Origin: Massilia polaris
GTDB lineage: Bacteria; Pseudomonadota; Gammaproteobacteria; Burkholderiales; Burkholderiaceae_D
DNA: 64,000 nt
Direction: 5' to 3'
Assembly: GCF_012927275.1 (NCBI RefSeq)
Contig: NZ_JABBGG010000001.1
Span: 310,001-374,000 of the forward strand
Shown in pieces: positions 37,490-46,355 of the stretch (positions are counted from its first letter, which is position 1; the number at the start of each line of letters is the position of its first letter). The notes under the pieces were generated by a model that was not told the DNA's origin, ran no database searches, and saw only the letters and a list, made by a program, of their open reading frames with translations. A program made the translations under genes and the position numbers.

Positions 37490-38788
37490 ATGGCAAACAT
37501 TTCGCAACCGACGACGGCGCTGCCGCAAGTGGGCACGCAGACCGGCACCACCGGGCCGCTCGTCATCATCACCATCCTGTTCTTCATGTGGGGCCTGCTG
37601 ACGGCGCTCAACGACGTGCTGATCCCGCACCTGAAGGAACTCTATACGCTGACCTACGTGCAGGCGATGATGGTGCAGTTCTGCTTCTTCGGCGCCTACT
37701 TCATCGTGTCGCTGCCGGCTGGCGCATTGATCAAAAGGATCGGCTACCAGAACGGCGCCGTGGCCGGGTTGGTGGTTGCCGCGGCCGGTTGCGCGCTGTT
37801 CTACCCGGCCGCGAACAGCGGCTACGCGCTGTTCCTGTTCGGCTTCTTCGTGCTGGCCGCCGGCATCACGATCCTGCAGGTCGCGGCCAATCCCTTCGTG
37901 ACGGTGCTGGGCGACGCCCGCAACGCGTCGAGCCGCCTGACCCTGACCCAGGCCTTCAATTCGCTGGGGACGACGGTGGCGCCGGCTTTGGGCGGGATCC
38001 TGATCCTTTCCGGCAGCGTGCTGGGCGTGGCCGAAGTGGCGGCGTTGCCGGCCGTGGAGCAGGCCGCTTACCGCGCGGCCCAGGCGGCCAGCGTCCAGGG
38101 CCCTTACCTGGTGCTGGCAGCAGCGCTGCTGGTGCTGGCGATCCTGTTCGCCGTCGTGCGCCTGCCGAAGATCATTCATGCCGACGACTCCCTGCCGATG
38201 CCCGGCAGCGCCGCCAAGGAGTCGGCGCTGGCCCATCCGCATCTGTTGCTGGGGACGATCGGCATCTTCCTGTATGTCGGTGCCGAAGTGAGCATCGGCA
38301 GCTTCCTGATCAATTTTTTCGGCGAGCCGCGCATCGCGGGCCTGAACCACGCCGACGCCGCCCACTACGTCAGCTATTACTGGGGTGGCGCCATGATCGG
38401 CCGCTTCATCGGCTTCGCCGTCATGCGCCATATCAGCCCGGGCAAGGCACTGGCCTTCAATGCGGCTGCATCGATCGTCCTGATCATGGTCGCTGTGTTC
38501 GGCCAGGGCCAGGCCGCGATGTGGGCGATTATTGCGGTCGGCCTGTTCAATTCGATCATGTTCCCGACCATTTTCAGCATGGCGCTTTTCCGGCTCGGAA
38601 AGCTGACCGGCCAGGCATCGGGCATCCTGTGCATGGCAATCGTCGGCGGCGCCATTGTGCCGTTCGCCCAGGGCTTGATGGCGGACACGATCGGCCTGCA
38701 GTGGTCCTTCGTGGTGCCGGCGGCGTGCTATGCCTTCATCCTGTACTATGGCGCGCGTTACGCGCGGCTGTATGAAGCGGCTGCTTAA
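37490..38788 (+). CDS. FHS-family sugar:H+ symporter (FucP/GluP-like MFS)
   Basis: 432 residues with 12 hydrophobic segments. The first loop [19 protein letters not shown] and the [12 protein letters not shown] helix are characteristic of the fucose/glucose/galactose FHS family. Follows GH92-B by 50 bases with a CAGGAGAC ribosome site and likely imports the mannose or hexose set free in the periplasm. The next gene starts 10 bases after the stop. Confidence 0.92.
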   Translation: MANISQPTTALPQVGTQTGTTGPLVIITILFFMWGLLTALNDVLIPHLKELYTLTYVQAMMVQFCFFGAYFIVSLPAGALIKRIGYQNGAVAGLVVAAAGCALFYPAANSGYALFLFGFFVLAAGITILQVAANPFVTVLGDARNASSRLTLTQAFNSLGTTVAPALGGILILSGSVLGVAEVAALPAVEQAAYRAAQAASVQGPYLVLAAALLVLAILFAVVRLPKIIHADDSLPMPGSAAKESALAHPHLLLGTIGIFLYVGAEVSIGSFLINFFGEPRIAGLNHADAAHYVSYYWGGAMIGRFIGFAVMRHISPGKALAFNAAASIVLIMVAVFGQGQAAMWAIIAVGLFNSIMFPTIFSMALFRLGKLTGQASGILCMAIVGGAIVPFAQGLMADTIGLQWSFVVPAACYAFILYYGARYARLYEAAA

Positions 38789-38798
38789 TAGGCAAGCA

Positions 38799-40700
38799 AT
38801 GTCCATCGATGGCAAGCAACGCTTGCACCTCCTGTTCCTGACCGCGGTCTGCGGGCTGGGCGGACTTCTGTACGGGATCGATATCGGCATCATCGATCCC
38901 GCCTTGCCCTACCTGCACCGGGCCACCAGCCTCACTGAAGGACAGTTGTCGCTGGTGGTGGCGGCGGTGATGGGCGGCTCGATCCTGGGCTCCGTGGTGG
39001 CCGGCATGCTGGCCGACTGGCTCGGGCGGCGCCCGATGATGGTCGTCAGTGCGCTGCTGTTCGTCGGCAGCGTTACCGTGATCTACCTGTCGCAATCGTT
39101 TGTGGCCTTGCTGCTGGGGCGCCTGCTGCAGGGCCTGAGCGGCGGCGTGATCGCGGTGGTGGTGCCGCTGTACCTCGCGGAGTGCCTGCCGGCCAGCCAG
39201 CGCGGACGCGGGCTGGCGCTGTTCCAGCTCGCGCTCACCGCCGGCATCGTGCTGGCCGCGTTCATCGGCAATCACTACCTGAGCAACGCCGAACTGGCGA
39301 TCCAGGCCGCCGGCGGCGATGTCGCAGCGGCCACTGCCGCCGCCGACCGCGCCTGGCGCAGCATGTTCCTGGCGGTGCTGTATCCGGGCACCCTGTTCCT
39401 GCTCGGCTGCCTGTTCGTGACCGAATCGCCGCGCTGGTTGATGCGGCGGGGACGCGCGGCGCAGGCCGAAAGCGTACTGGCGCGCCTGCGCCCGGCGGCG
39501 CAATGCGAGGCCGAGGTGGCCGAGATCGGCGCCGCGCTGGCCGAGGAGAGGGCGCGTCCGAAGCTCGGTCGCGGCGCGGCGCTGGCCGAGATGCTGACCG
39601 AGCGGCGCTACGTGCTGCCCTTCGTGCTGGCGTGCGTGATCCTGGGCTGCAACCAGGCTACCGGCATCAACTCGCTACTGCAGTTCATGTCGACCATCCT
39701 GCAGCACGCCGGGCTCGATCCGGTGAGCGCGGCCAGCTACGGCACCGCGATCAAGATCCTCAATTCGCTGATGACGGTCGCCGCCATCATGCTGGTCGAG
39801 CGCAAGGGCAGGGTGTTCCTGCTCAAGATCGGCACCGCTGGCATCATGGTGTCGCTGTGCCTGCTGGCGCTGCTGTTCCACCGCTTCGAATCGCAGCGCG
39901 TCGACGTGCGCGCCGAGGTGGCGGCGCTGGTACGCGACAATGCGCTCGACCTGAGCCTGGCCGATGCCCGGTTTGCACGGTCCGCAGCCGGACCGGTGCA
40001 GCTGACCATCCTGTACCAGTACGGCGCCAGGCAGCAGGTGGCCGAAGCATATACGGCGACCCCCGAGGCGCAGGCAGTGCTGGCGCGCGCGCAGGCGCTG
40101 GTGCGCACGCTGCCGCAGGACCAGCGCGCGCTGCTGGACCAGGCGCGAGCAGCGTGGAGCGGGCGCGCCGACCCCGCCGTGGCCGATAGCGCGCAGCAGC
40201 TGATCGCGAGCCTGGCGCCTGACGCGCGCGCCACGATCGATGCCGCACGGCGCGTCCACACGGCCCAGCGCATCGCTATCCGGCCAGCCGAAGGCGCTGG
40301 CGCAGGTGGAGCGGCACTCGAGATCGTGCGCGCCAGCGTCGGCCCGATCCCTGACAGGAACAGCGGGATGCTGGCGGCGCTCTGCATCGCCGGATTCATC
40401 GCCGCATTCTCGATCGGGCCGGGCGTATGTGTCTGGCTGGCGCTGTCCGAACTGATGCCGACCCGGATCCGCTCGGTGGGCATGGGCGTGGCGCTCCTGA
40501 TCAACCAGGGCACCGGCACGCTGATCGCCGGCGCCTTCCTGCCGATCGTGGGCAACTTCGGCTACCACATGATGTTCCTGTTCTGGGCCGCCTGCACCGC
40601 GGTGTACTTCATCACGGCGACCTTCTTCCTGCCTGAGACCAAGGGCCAGTCGCTGGAAGAAATCGAGCGGCTGTTCGCCCGTTCCGGCGCAGCCAAGTGA
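38799..40700 (+). CDS. Sugar-porter-family MFS transporter with a large periplasmic insertion
   Basis: 633 residues from the ATG at 38799 (MSIDGKQRL); sugar porters usually have 460-500. Family motifs are intact: GxLADWLGRRPMM after TM2, the PESPRWL-like FVTESPRWLMRRGRA after TM6, and PETKGQSLEEIERLF at the end. Between TM9 (ending FHRFESQR, about residue 370) and TM10 (starting MLAALCIAGFI) there are about 160 extra helical, Ala/Arg/Gln-rich residues, which by topology lie in the periplasm. Probably imports a mono- or disaccharide from the glycan pathway. Earlier in-frame starts overlap the previous gene. Confidence 0.88.
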   Translation: MSIDGKQRLHLLFLTAVCGLGGLLYGIDIGIIDPALPYLHRATSLTEGQLSLVVAAVMGGSILGSVVAGMLADWLGRRPMMVVSALLFVGSVTVIYLSQSFVALLLGRLLQGLSGGVIAVVVPLYLAECLPASQRGRGLALFQLALTAGIVLAAFIGNHYLSNAELAIQAAGGDVAAATAAADRAWRSMFLAVLYPGTLFLLGCLFVTESPRWLMRRGRAAQAESVLARLRPAAQCEAEVAEIGAALAEERARPKLGRGAALAEMLTERRYVLPFVLACVILGCNQATGINSLLQFMSTILQHAGLDPVSAASYGTAIKILNSLMTVAAIMLVERKGRVFLLKIGTAGIMVSLCLLALLFHRFESQRVDVRAEVAALVRDNALDLSLADARFARSAAGPVQLTILYQYGARQQVAEAYTATPEAQAVLARAQALVRTLPQDQRALLDQARAAWSGRADPAVADSAQQLIASLAPDARATIDAARRVHTAQRIAIRPAEGAGAGGAALEIVRASVGPIPDRNSGMLAALCIAGFIAAFSIGPGVCVWLALSELMPTRIRSVGMGVALLINQGTGTLIAGAFLPIVGNFGYHMMFLFWAACTAVYFITATFFLPETKGQSLEEIERLFARSGAAK

Positions 40701-40737
40701 GGCAGGGCGGTCGATGCGCGCACTTGGGGAGAGAGAT

Positions 40738-43344
40738 TTGGACAAGAAGACGATGACGGGCCGCGCCGCGATGTCGTCAACCCTGCTGGCGGCGCTGATG
40801 GCGCTGGCGGCGCCGACTGCGCTGGCGGCGCCGACTGCGCTGGCTGAACAGGCCGGGCAGACCGGGCAAGCCATTCCTGCGGCCAGCGGTTCCGCGCTTG
40901 GCGTCGCCAACGGCGCCCGGCTGCAACTGCGCTGGGAACTGCAGCGCAAACCGGCGGGTGCACAACTGCCGCAGGGCGGCACGCCGGCGCGCTTCATCCT
41001 GGCCAACGGCGACCGGCAGCCGCTGCCGGGGTCTGGCTGGTCGCTGTACTTCACCGGCATCGATCGCATGCCGGCCGGCGCCCAGTCGGGCGGCTTGGTG
41101 CTGGAGCAGGTCGCCGGCGGCTTGTTCCGCCTGCGCCCGGGGCCGGATTTCAAGGGCCTGGCGCCGGGCCAGACGCTGGAATTCGCCTATCGCCACAACG
41201 ATTCGGTGTTCATGCCCTCACGGTCGCCGGGCGCGCCCTACCTGGTGTACGACGCGACGCCTGATGCAGGCGTGTCACTGCAGTACACGGTGGCGACGTT
41301 GACCGAACCGGCCCAGCGTGGCAAGGTCGGCAGCCCGCATTCGGCGGTGTCGCCGGAGGACACCTACTGGCGCAACGCGGGCGCCGACCTGCTGCCGGCA
41401 TCAAGCGTGCCGCCGGTCTTGCCAACGCCACTGCTGCTGCAGCCCGGCGCCAGCCGGCTGGCGCTGGCGGGACGGCCGAACATCAGCGCACCCGCCGCGC
41501 TGGCCAATGAAGCGGCGCTGGCGCGTTCGCTGTTCCCGGCTGCCCTCGCTGCCAGCGGTGGGCCGCCGCTGCGCCTGACTGTGGGGGCGGTCGAAGGGCA
41601 CGCCTCGTCCGAAGCCTACCGCCTCACGATCAGCGCCGCCGGCGGCATCGACATTGTCGGCAACAGCGCGGCCGGCGTCGCCCATGGCGTGCAGACCCTG
41701 CGCGACCTGATGCCGCTGCCCGGCGCTGCGGCGCCGGCCTTGCCCGAACTGACGATCGTCGACGCGCCGCGTTTCGGCTACCGCGGCTTCATGCTGGATG
41801 TGGCGCGCAACTTCCACGGCAAGGAAACCGTGTTCAAGTGGCTCGACCTGATGGCACGGTTCAAGCTGAATAAATTCCACTTCCACCTGACCGACGACGA
41901 GGGCTGGCGCATCGAGATCGCGGGCCTGCCTGAACTGACCACGATCGGCGCCGTACGCGGCCACAGCGCCAAACCCGGCGTGCGCCTGCAGCCGGCCTAC
42001 GGCTCCGGACCCGATCCGCGTGACGCCAGCGGCAGCGGCTACTACACCCGCGCGGACTACAAGGAGATCGTGCGCTACGCGGCGGCGCGCCACATCGAGG
42101 TGACCCCTGAGATCGAGATGCCCGGCCATGCGCGCGCCGCCGTGCAGGCGATGGAGTCGCGCTATCGCCGCCTGAAGTCAGCCGGCAGCGGCGACGCCGC
42201 CCGCTACCTCCTCAACGACCTGGACGACCGCTCCGAGTACGTGTCGGCCCAGCTGTTCAACGACAACGTCATCAATCCCGGACTCGAGTCGAGCTACACC
42301 TTCGTTGAGCACGTGGTCAGGGAGCTGGCAGCGCTGCACCGCGAGGCCGGCGCACCCATGAAGACGATCCACATGGGCGGCGACGAGCTGGCCAACGGGG
42401 CCTGGGAAAAGTCGCCCGCCAGCCTTGCCATGATGCGCAAGCACGGGCTCGAGACCAGCGCCGACCTGTGGGATTATTTTTATGATCGCGTCGACGCCAT
42501 CGTGCGCAAGCACGGCATGGTCACGTCCGGCTGGGAAGAACTTGCCGCGCGCAAGACGACGTTGGACGGCGCCTCGAAGCTGATCCCCAATCCCCGCTTT
42601 ACCCGTAACGGCTTCATCGCCTACGTGTGGAACGACACGCTGGGCGCCGAAGACCTGGCCTATCGCCTGGCCAACGCCGGCTACGACATCGTGCTCACGC
42701 CGGTGACGCGCATGTACTTCGACATGGCGCACAACGCCAATCCGGAAGAACACGGCGTCAATTGGGGCGCTTACGTCGAACTCGATACGGTGTACGACTT
42801 CGACCCGCTCGACATCATGAAGGATGCGCCGGAAGCCGCCCGTGCCGGCAAGGATCGCCTGACCGAGTACGGCAAACGCCGCGTGCGTGGCATCCAGGCC
42901 AACCTGTTCTCGGAAACCGCGCGCGATCCGGCCCGCCTCGACTACCTGGTGATGCCGCGCATGGCGGCGTTGGCCGAGCGCGCCTGGGCGGACGCTCCGG
43001 GCTGGGCCGCCACGGCGGACCCTGCCAAGGCCGCCGCCCTGCACCGCAGCGCGTGGTCGGGCTTCGTCAATGCATTGGGCCAGCGCGTGCTGCCACGTCT
43101 TGACCTGGAAGGCGCCGGGCTGGCCTACCGCATCGCCCCGCCCGGGCTGGTGCTCTACAACGGCAGGGTGCTGGCCAACCACGTGCTGCCCGGGATGACG
43201 CTGCGCTATACCAGCGACGGCAGCGACCCGACCCCGGCCAGCAGCCCCGTGACCGGGCCAATCGCCGAGCGCGGCACGATCCGCGTCGCGGCGTTTGACC
43301 GCAAGGGCAGGAGTGGGCCGGTCGCCAGCATCGAATCGCGCTGA
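40738..43344 (+). CDS. GH20 beta-N-acetylhexosaminidase, exported
   Basis: Releases terminal beta-GlcNAc/GalNAc. About 868 residues from a TTG at 40738, preferred for the GGGGAGAG site 6-8 bases upstream; ATG codons at 40714 and 40753 are alternatives. Signal peptide with an internal repeat (ALAAPTALAAPTALAE). Domains: CHB_HEX carbohydrate-binding domain (about 45-200), GH20b, the catalytic barrel with FHFHLTDDEGWR and the Asp-Glu pair in HMGGDELANGAW, and a C-terminal CHB_HEX_C domain (YTSDGSDPTPAS). Supplies GlcNAc trimming to the mannosidases, suggesting an N-glycan-like substrate. Confidence 0.92.
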   Translation: MDKKTMTGRAAMSSTLLAALMALAAPTALAAPTALAEQAGQTGQAIPAASGSALGVANGARLQLRWELQRKPAGAQLPQGGTPARFILANGDRQPLPGSGWSLYFTGIDRMPAGAQSGGLVLEQVAGGLFRLRPGPDFKGLAPGQTLEFAYRHNDSVFMPSRSPGAPYLVYDATPDAGVSLQYTVATLTEPAQRGKVGSPHSAVSPEDTYWRNAGADLLPASSVPPVLPTPLLLQPGASRLALAGRPNISAPAALANEAALARSLFPAALAASGGPPLRLTVGAVEGHASSEAYRLTISAAGGIDIVGNSAAGVAHGVQTLRDLMPLPGAAAPALPELTIVDAPRFGYRGFMLDVARNFHGKETVFKWLDLMARFKLNKFHFHLTDDEGWRIEIAGLPELTTIGAVRGHSAKPGVRLQPAYGSGPDPRDASGSGYYTRADYKEIVRYAAARHIEVTPEIEMPGHARAAVQAMESRYRRLKSAGSGDAARYLLNDLDDRSEYVSAQLFNDNVINPGLESSYTFVEHVVRELAALHREAGAPMKTIHMGGDELANGAWEKSPASLAMMRKHGLETSADLWDYFYDRVDAIVRKHGMVTSGWEELAARKTTLDGASKLIPNPRFTRNGFIAYVWNDTLGAEDLAYRLANAGYDIVLTPVTRMYFDMAHNANPEEHGVNWGAYVELDTVYDFDPLDIMKDAPEAARAGKDRLTEYGKRRVRGIQANLFSETARDPARLDYLVMPRMAALAERAWADAPGWAATADPAKAAALHRSAWSGFVNALGQRVLPRLDLEGAGLAYRIAPPGLVLYNGRVLANHVLPGMTLRYTSDGSDPTPASSPVTGPIAERGTIRVAAFDRKGRSGPVASIESR

Positions 43345-43598
43345 CGCGACGAGACGGTAGCTGCGTGGTATTGACGAGCTGTTCGGCAATTGGCGGGAGC
43401 GGAGCCGTCCCCTCAGTCACGCGCGTGCGGACGGGCTCGACGATCAGCCTCCGGGCGATTACTGAGCGGCGGGGAGACGGCGGTCATTCCCATTAGAACA
43501 ACCGTCCAAGGGCGCGAGCCGAGTGCAGGGAACGGATTGCTATACGGGGTGCTTTCAAATCGGTTAGGCTAGAGCCCACTACAGTCGATAAATTGCCA

Positions 43599-44033
43599 AT
43601 GACCTCTCTACTGCCACCGCGGCTCGCTGACCATCTGTGTTTCAATTTGTACTCTACGTCCCTTAAGATGACGCAGCTGTATAAGCCGCTGCTTGCCCCC
43701 CTCAATCTTACCTACCCGCAGTACCTGTTAATGGTCGTCCTTTGGGAGCAGGAGGGCTTGGGAATCGGTGAACTCGCAACACGGCTCGGACAGGATCCCG
43801 GCTCGATTACCCCAGTTGTGAAACGTCTTGAGGCGGAAGGATATTTAATTCGAAACCGCGACCCAGAAGACGAACGAAATCGTGTGGTCACGCTCACCGC
43901 GTCTGGACGAAAGCTCCGGACTGCCGGCGCGCAGGTAAGTCAGAAGATCGCAGATGCCTGCAATATGAAGAGGGATGAGTTCGAGGCCATCATGAGGATT
44001 CTCGACAAGCTCGGGAGCAATCTCGACCGATGA
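43599..44033 (+). CDS. ohrR: OhrR-like MarR regulator (first)
   Basis: 144 residues from the ATG at 43599; a TTG two codons earlier is possible. N-terminal LCFNLYSTSLKMTQLYKPLL contains the single reactive Cys typical of organic-peroxide sensors of the OhrR group, and YPQYLLMVVLWEQEGLGIGE plus RDPEDERNRVV form the winged helix. It lies upstream of an exported hydrolase and ohr, with palindromic boxes between. Probably releases DNA when the Cys is oxidized. Codon use is less GC-biased than the surrounding glycan genes. Confidence 0.85.
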   Translation: MTSLLPPRLADHLCFNLYSTSLKMTQLYKPLLAPLNLTYPQYLLMVVLWEQEGLGIGELATRLGQDPGSITPVVKRLEAEGYLIRNRDPEDERNRVVTLTASGRKLRTAGAQVSQKIADACNMKRDEFEAIMRILDKLGSNLDR

Positions 44034-44073
44034 CTCGGAACAAATTTGGGCAGCATGAAAAAATATTTCAAAA

Positions 44074-44104
44074 TTAGCTTGCGCGCTAACGATTAGCGCG
44101 CTAA
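44074..44104. promoter_or_regulatory. Tandem OhrR-type operator boxes 1 and 2
   Basis: TTAGC-TT-GCGCGCTAA at 44074-44089 and the perfect 12-base palindrome TTAGCGCGCTAA at 44093-44104 lie end to end in the gap between the MarR gene and the hydrolase. The repeat of one motif three times in 90 bases indicates a regulated promoter. Confidence 0.7.
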
Positions 44105-44153
44105 AGTTATGTTCATGGCGAAGCGCAAAACGAAAAAGCGCCATTGAACATAC

Positions 44154-44165
44154 TTAGTGCGCTAA
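44154..44165. promoter_or_regulatory. OhrR-type operator box 3
   Basis: TTAGTGCGCTAA differs from box 2 at one base and lies 40 bases upstream of the hydrolase ATG, in position to cover the promoter or transcription start. Confidence 0.6.
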
Positions 44166-44204
44166 ACAATTTTTCCATAATTCATCTTTTCGAGAGGCTC
44201 TATC

Positions 44205-44972
44205 ATGAAAAACGCTACCAAAACCGCACTGCTGTTGTCCGCCGCCTTTTCCGCTGCCGCCGCGCTATCGAACCAAGCGCTCGCTGCGCCAGTCAGCGAC
44301 ACCACCGTTGTCCTCGTCCACGGCGCGTTCGCCGATGGTTCGAGCTGGAACGCAATCACGCCGCTGCTGCAGGCCAAGGGCCTGAAGGTAGTCTCCGTGC
44401 AAAATCCCCTGTCCTCGCTGGCGGATGACGTCGCCGCAGTGCAGCGAGTAGTTGATGCGCAGACCGGCAAAGTTGTCTTGGTCGGTCACTCTTGGGGCGG
44501 GGCAGTTATCACACAAGCCGGCGTGAGCGATAAAATCAAGGCGCTTGTCTACGTGGCTGCCTTCGCGCCATCAGAAGGCGAAACCCTTGGCACCGTCGGT
44601 AAGGACTACCCGCTGCCACCTGGCGTCCCCACTCTTAAGCCAGATTCAAACGGTAACCTCGAGCTGTCGCCGGAATCGTATGCGAAGAACTTCGCTCAAG
44701 ACATTCCAGCATCCACTAGCGCTGTCTTGGCAACCACCCAAGGCCTGTTCCCTGCCAAGGCGTTTGGCGAGCCAATCACGTTTGCCGCATGGAAGAACAA
44801 GCCGAACTACTACATCGTGGCCACTAAAGACCGCATGATCGACCCAGGTCTCCAGGCTGCTTTCGCCAAGAAACTCAATGCTGTGACGACTTCCGTGCCG
44901 GCGAGCCACGTGCCAATGCTGTCGCAACCGAAGGCGGTCGCCGACGTTATTCTGGCCGCCGTGAAGCGCTAA
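44205..44972 (+). CDS. Exported alpha/beta hydrolase
   Basis: 255 residues with a signal peptide (about 1-27, NQALAAP). Alpha/beta-hydrolase fold with the oxyanion segment VLVHGAFADGSSW, nucleophile Ser in VGHSWGGAVI, the acid near KDRMIDPG and the final His in ASHVPMLSQP. This type is often annotated as an esterase or non-heme chloroperoxidase-like hydrolase. It is preceded by three operator-like boxes and followed by ohr, so it is probably induced by organic peroxides or electrophiles. Confidence 0.85.
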   Translation: MKNATKTALLLSAAFSAAAALSNQALAAPVSDTTVVLVHGAFADGSSWNAITPLLQAKGLKVVSVQNPLSSLADDVAAVQRVVDAQTGKVVLVGHSWGGAVITQAGVSDKIKALVYVAAFAPSEGETLGTVGKDYPLPPGVPTLKPDSNGNLELSPESYAKNFAQDIPASTSAVLATTQGLFPAKAFGEPITFAAWKNKPNYYIVATKDRMIDPGLQAAFAKKLNAVTTSVPASHVPMLSQPKAVADVILAAVKR

Positions 44973-45058
44973 TTCGAGCTGGCCACGAAGGTGGCCCCTT
45001 ACGGCGCAAGATCAAACCACCGTCTCACAATTAAACGCAACTTCCAAAGGAAATTACC

Positions 45059-45487
45059 ATGTCTATTCAAAATATTCTGTACCGCGCAACCGCCAAAGCA
45101 ACCGGCGGCCGTGAAGGACGCGCCGTCTCGCAGGACCAAGTATTGGACGTCAAGCTGACGACTCCGAAAGAGTTAGGCGGAAACGGCGCTGTCGGTACCA
45201 ACCCTGAACAGCTGTTTGCTGCAGGCTACTCCGCCTGTTTCTTAGGCGCGATGAAATTTGTCGCCGGCCGCGACAAGATTACGCTGCCTGCAGATGTCAG
45301 CATCGAAGGCACGGTCGGCATCGGTCCGATCGAAACAGGTTTCGGCATTGAAGTCGAATTGAAGATCTCGCTGCCTGGCATGGACCGTGTTGTCGCTGAA
45401 AAACTGGTAGCCGCAGCGCACATCGTCTGCCCCTACTCGAATGCGACGCGCGGCAACATCGACGTCACCCTCACGATTGACGCATAG
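45059..45487 (+). CDS. ohr: Organic hydroperoxide resistance protein Ohr
   Basis: Thiol peroxidase reducing lipid and alkyl hydroperoxides with dihydrolipoamide. 142 residues, standard length. Peroxidatic Cys in [10 protein letters not shown] and resolving Cys in [13 protein letters not shown]; the Arg and Glu that shape the site are in GREGRA and KELGGNG segments. AAAGGAAA lies 7 bases upstream. 86 bases separate it from the hydrolase, with a GGCCAC-GAAG-GTGGCC hairpin (44981-44996) in between that lacks a T run. Confidence 0.94.
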   Translation: MSIQNILYRATAKATGGREGRAVSQDQVLDVKLTTPKELGGNGAVGTNPEQLFAAGYSACFLGAMKFVAGRDKITLPADVSIEGTVGIGPIETGFGIEVELKISLPGMDRVVAEKLVAAAHIVCPYSNATRGNIDVTLTIDA

Positions 45488-45669
45488 GAAAACGACCCAT
45501 GAAAAAACTCGTTGGCTATTTCTAGGCAACTGCTTACTGTATCGCTAACGAGCTTTGTTCACGGGTTGTTTAGCCCATCTCCGGTGCTGGATTCGCTTTA
45601 GGTAATTTCCTTGTTTTCAAGTTATCGCCTATAGCCAGACTTCGCCAGGTTTTGGGTCGAAAGGTTTGT

Positions 45670-46155
45670 ATGAAAGCCGGTAAAAACCCACCTTCCATTT
45701 CTAGTCACCTCTGCTTCAACCTGTATGCGACGTCTCTCAAAATGACGAATCTTTATCGACCATTACTCGCGGAACTGGGGTTGACCTATCCCCAGTATCT
45801 TGTGATGCTGGTCCTTTGGGAGCAAGACGGCTTAGGAATTGGCGCAATCGCAGAGAAACTGCACCAGGACTCCGGCTCGGTCACCCCGCTAGTAAAGCGA
45901 CTAGAGCGTCTTGGCTACCTTTCGCGAGAGCGTAGTTCACTTGACGAACGAGCCCTCCGAATTGTTCTAACTCAGCCGGGAAGGGAGCTTCGCGGTGCCG
46001 CTGCGAAGGTAACCGCACAGGTAACTCATGCATGTAATATCGGGCAGGCCGACCTTGATGAACTAATGTCGCGAATCGGAGTGTTAGCCCGAACGTTGGC
46101 GGGCGGCAGCGACTCCGCTAGCATTCCCCAAAGCGGAAGGTGTGAGGTATCCTGA
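45670..46155 (+). CDS. OhrR-like MarR regulator (second)
   Basis: 161 residues from the ATG at 45670 (MKAGKNPPS), GAAAGG upstream; a TTG at 45652 would add six residues. The sequence HLCFNLYATSLKMTNLYRPL and LTYPQYLVMLVLWEQDGLGI is close to the first MarR of this module, including the N-terminal Cys; a second Cys lies at THACNIGQ. The C-terminal tail (GGSDSASIPQSGRCEVS) is longer. Likely a paralogue produced by duplication, with its own peroxide sensitivity. Confidence 0.85.
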   Translation: MKAGKNPPSISSHLCFNLYATSLKMTNLYRPLLAELGLTYPQYLVMLVLWEQDGLGIGAIAEKLHQDSGSVTPLVKRLERLGYLSRERSSLDERALRIVLTQPGRELRGAAAKVTAQVTHACNIGQADLDELMSRIGVLARTLAGGSDSASIPQSGRCEVS

Positions 46156-46313
46156 CATTTTTGGACACTCCTGTATGAGTAAATTTTGCCACTGGGAGAA
46201 TTTATGAAGAAACTGACCACTACACGCCAGAGCTTCGCGAAGAAGCTGTAAGCTGGTTCTCACGCAGGGGCTTGCCATCGACGAAGCAGCCGGGCGCTCA
46301 ACGAGAACTGCGC
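46153..46313 (+). mobile_element. Remnant of an IS3-family insertion sequence (orfA start)
   Basis: TGACATTTTTGGACACTCCT resembles an IS3-family left end. After it a frame reads HYTPELREEAVSWFSRRGL and, one base shifted, GLAIDEAAGRS, which is the conserved N-terminal HTH of IS3 OrfA (typical YTPEFREEAVKLV..GLSIDEAARRL). An ATG at 46204 opens only a short MKKLTTTRQSFAKKL peptide in the wrong frame. The rest of orfA, orfB and the right end are absent. Confidence 0.6.
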
Positions 46314-46355
46314 CACGCGCCGGCGCAACCGATTAACTGAAAATAGGAGGATGAA

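Noticed and set aside
40792-40845. Tandem GCGCTGGCGGCGCCGACT repeats in the GH20 signal peptide region as a phase-variable element
   Set aside because: Only two and a half copies of an 18-base unit that keep the frame; more likely simple slippage in a signal peptide.
45499-45525. Eight-codon frame MKKLVGYF after ohr
   Set aside because: Could be the start of a lost gene, but there is no ribosome site of note and no continuation in any frame.
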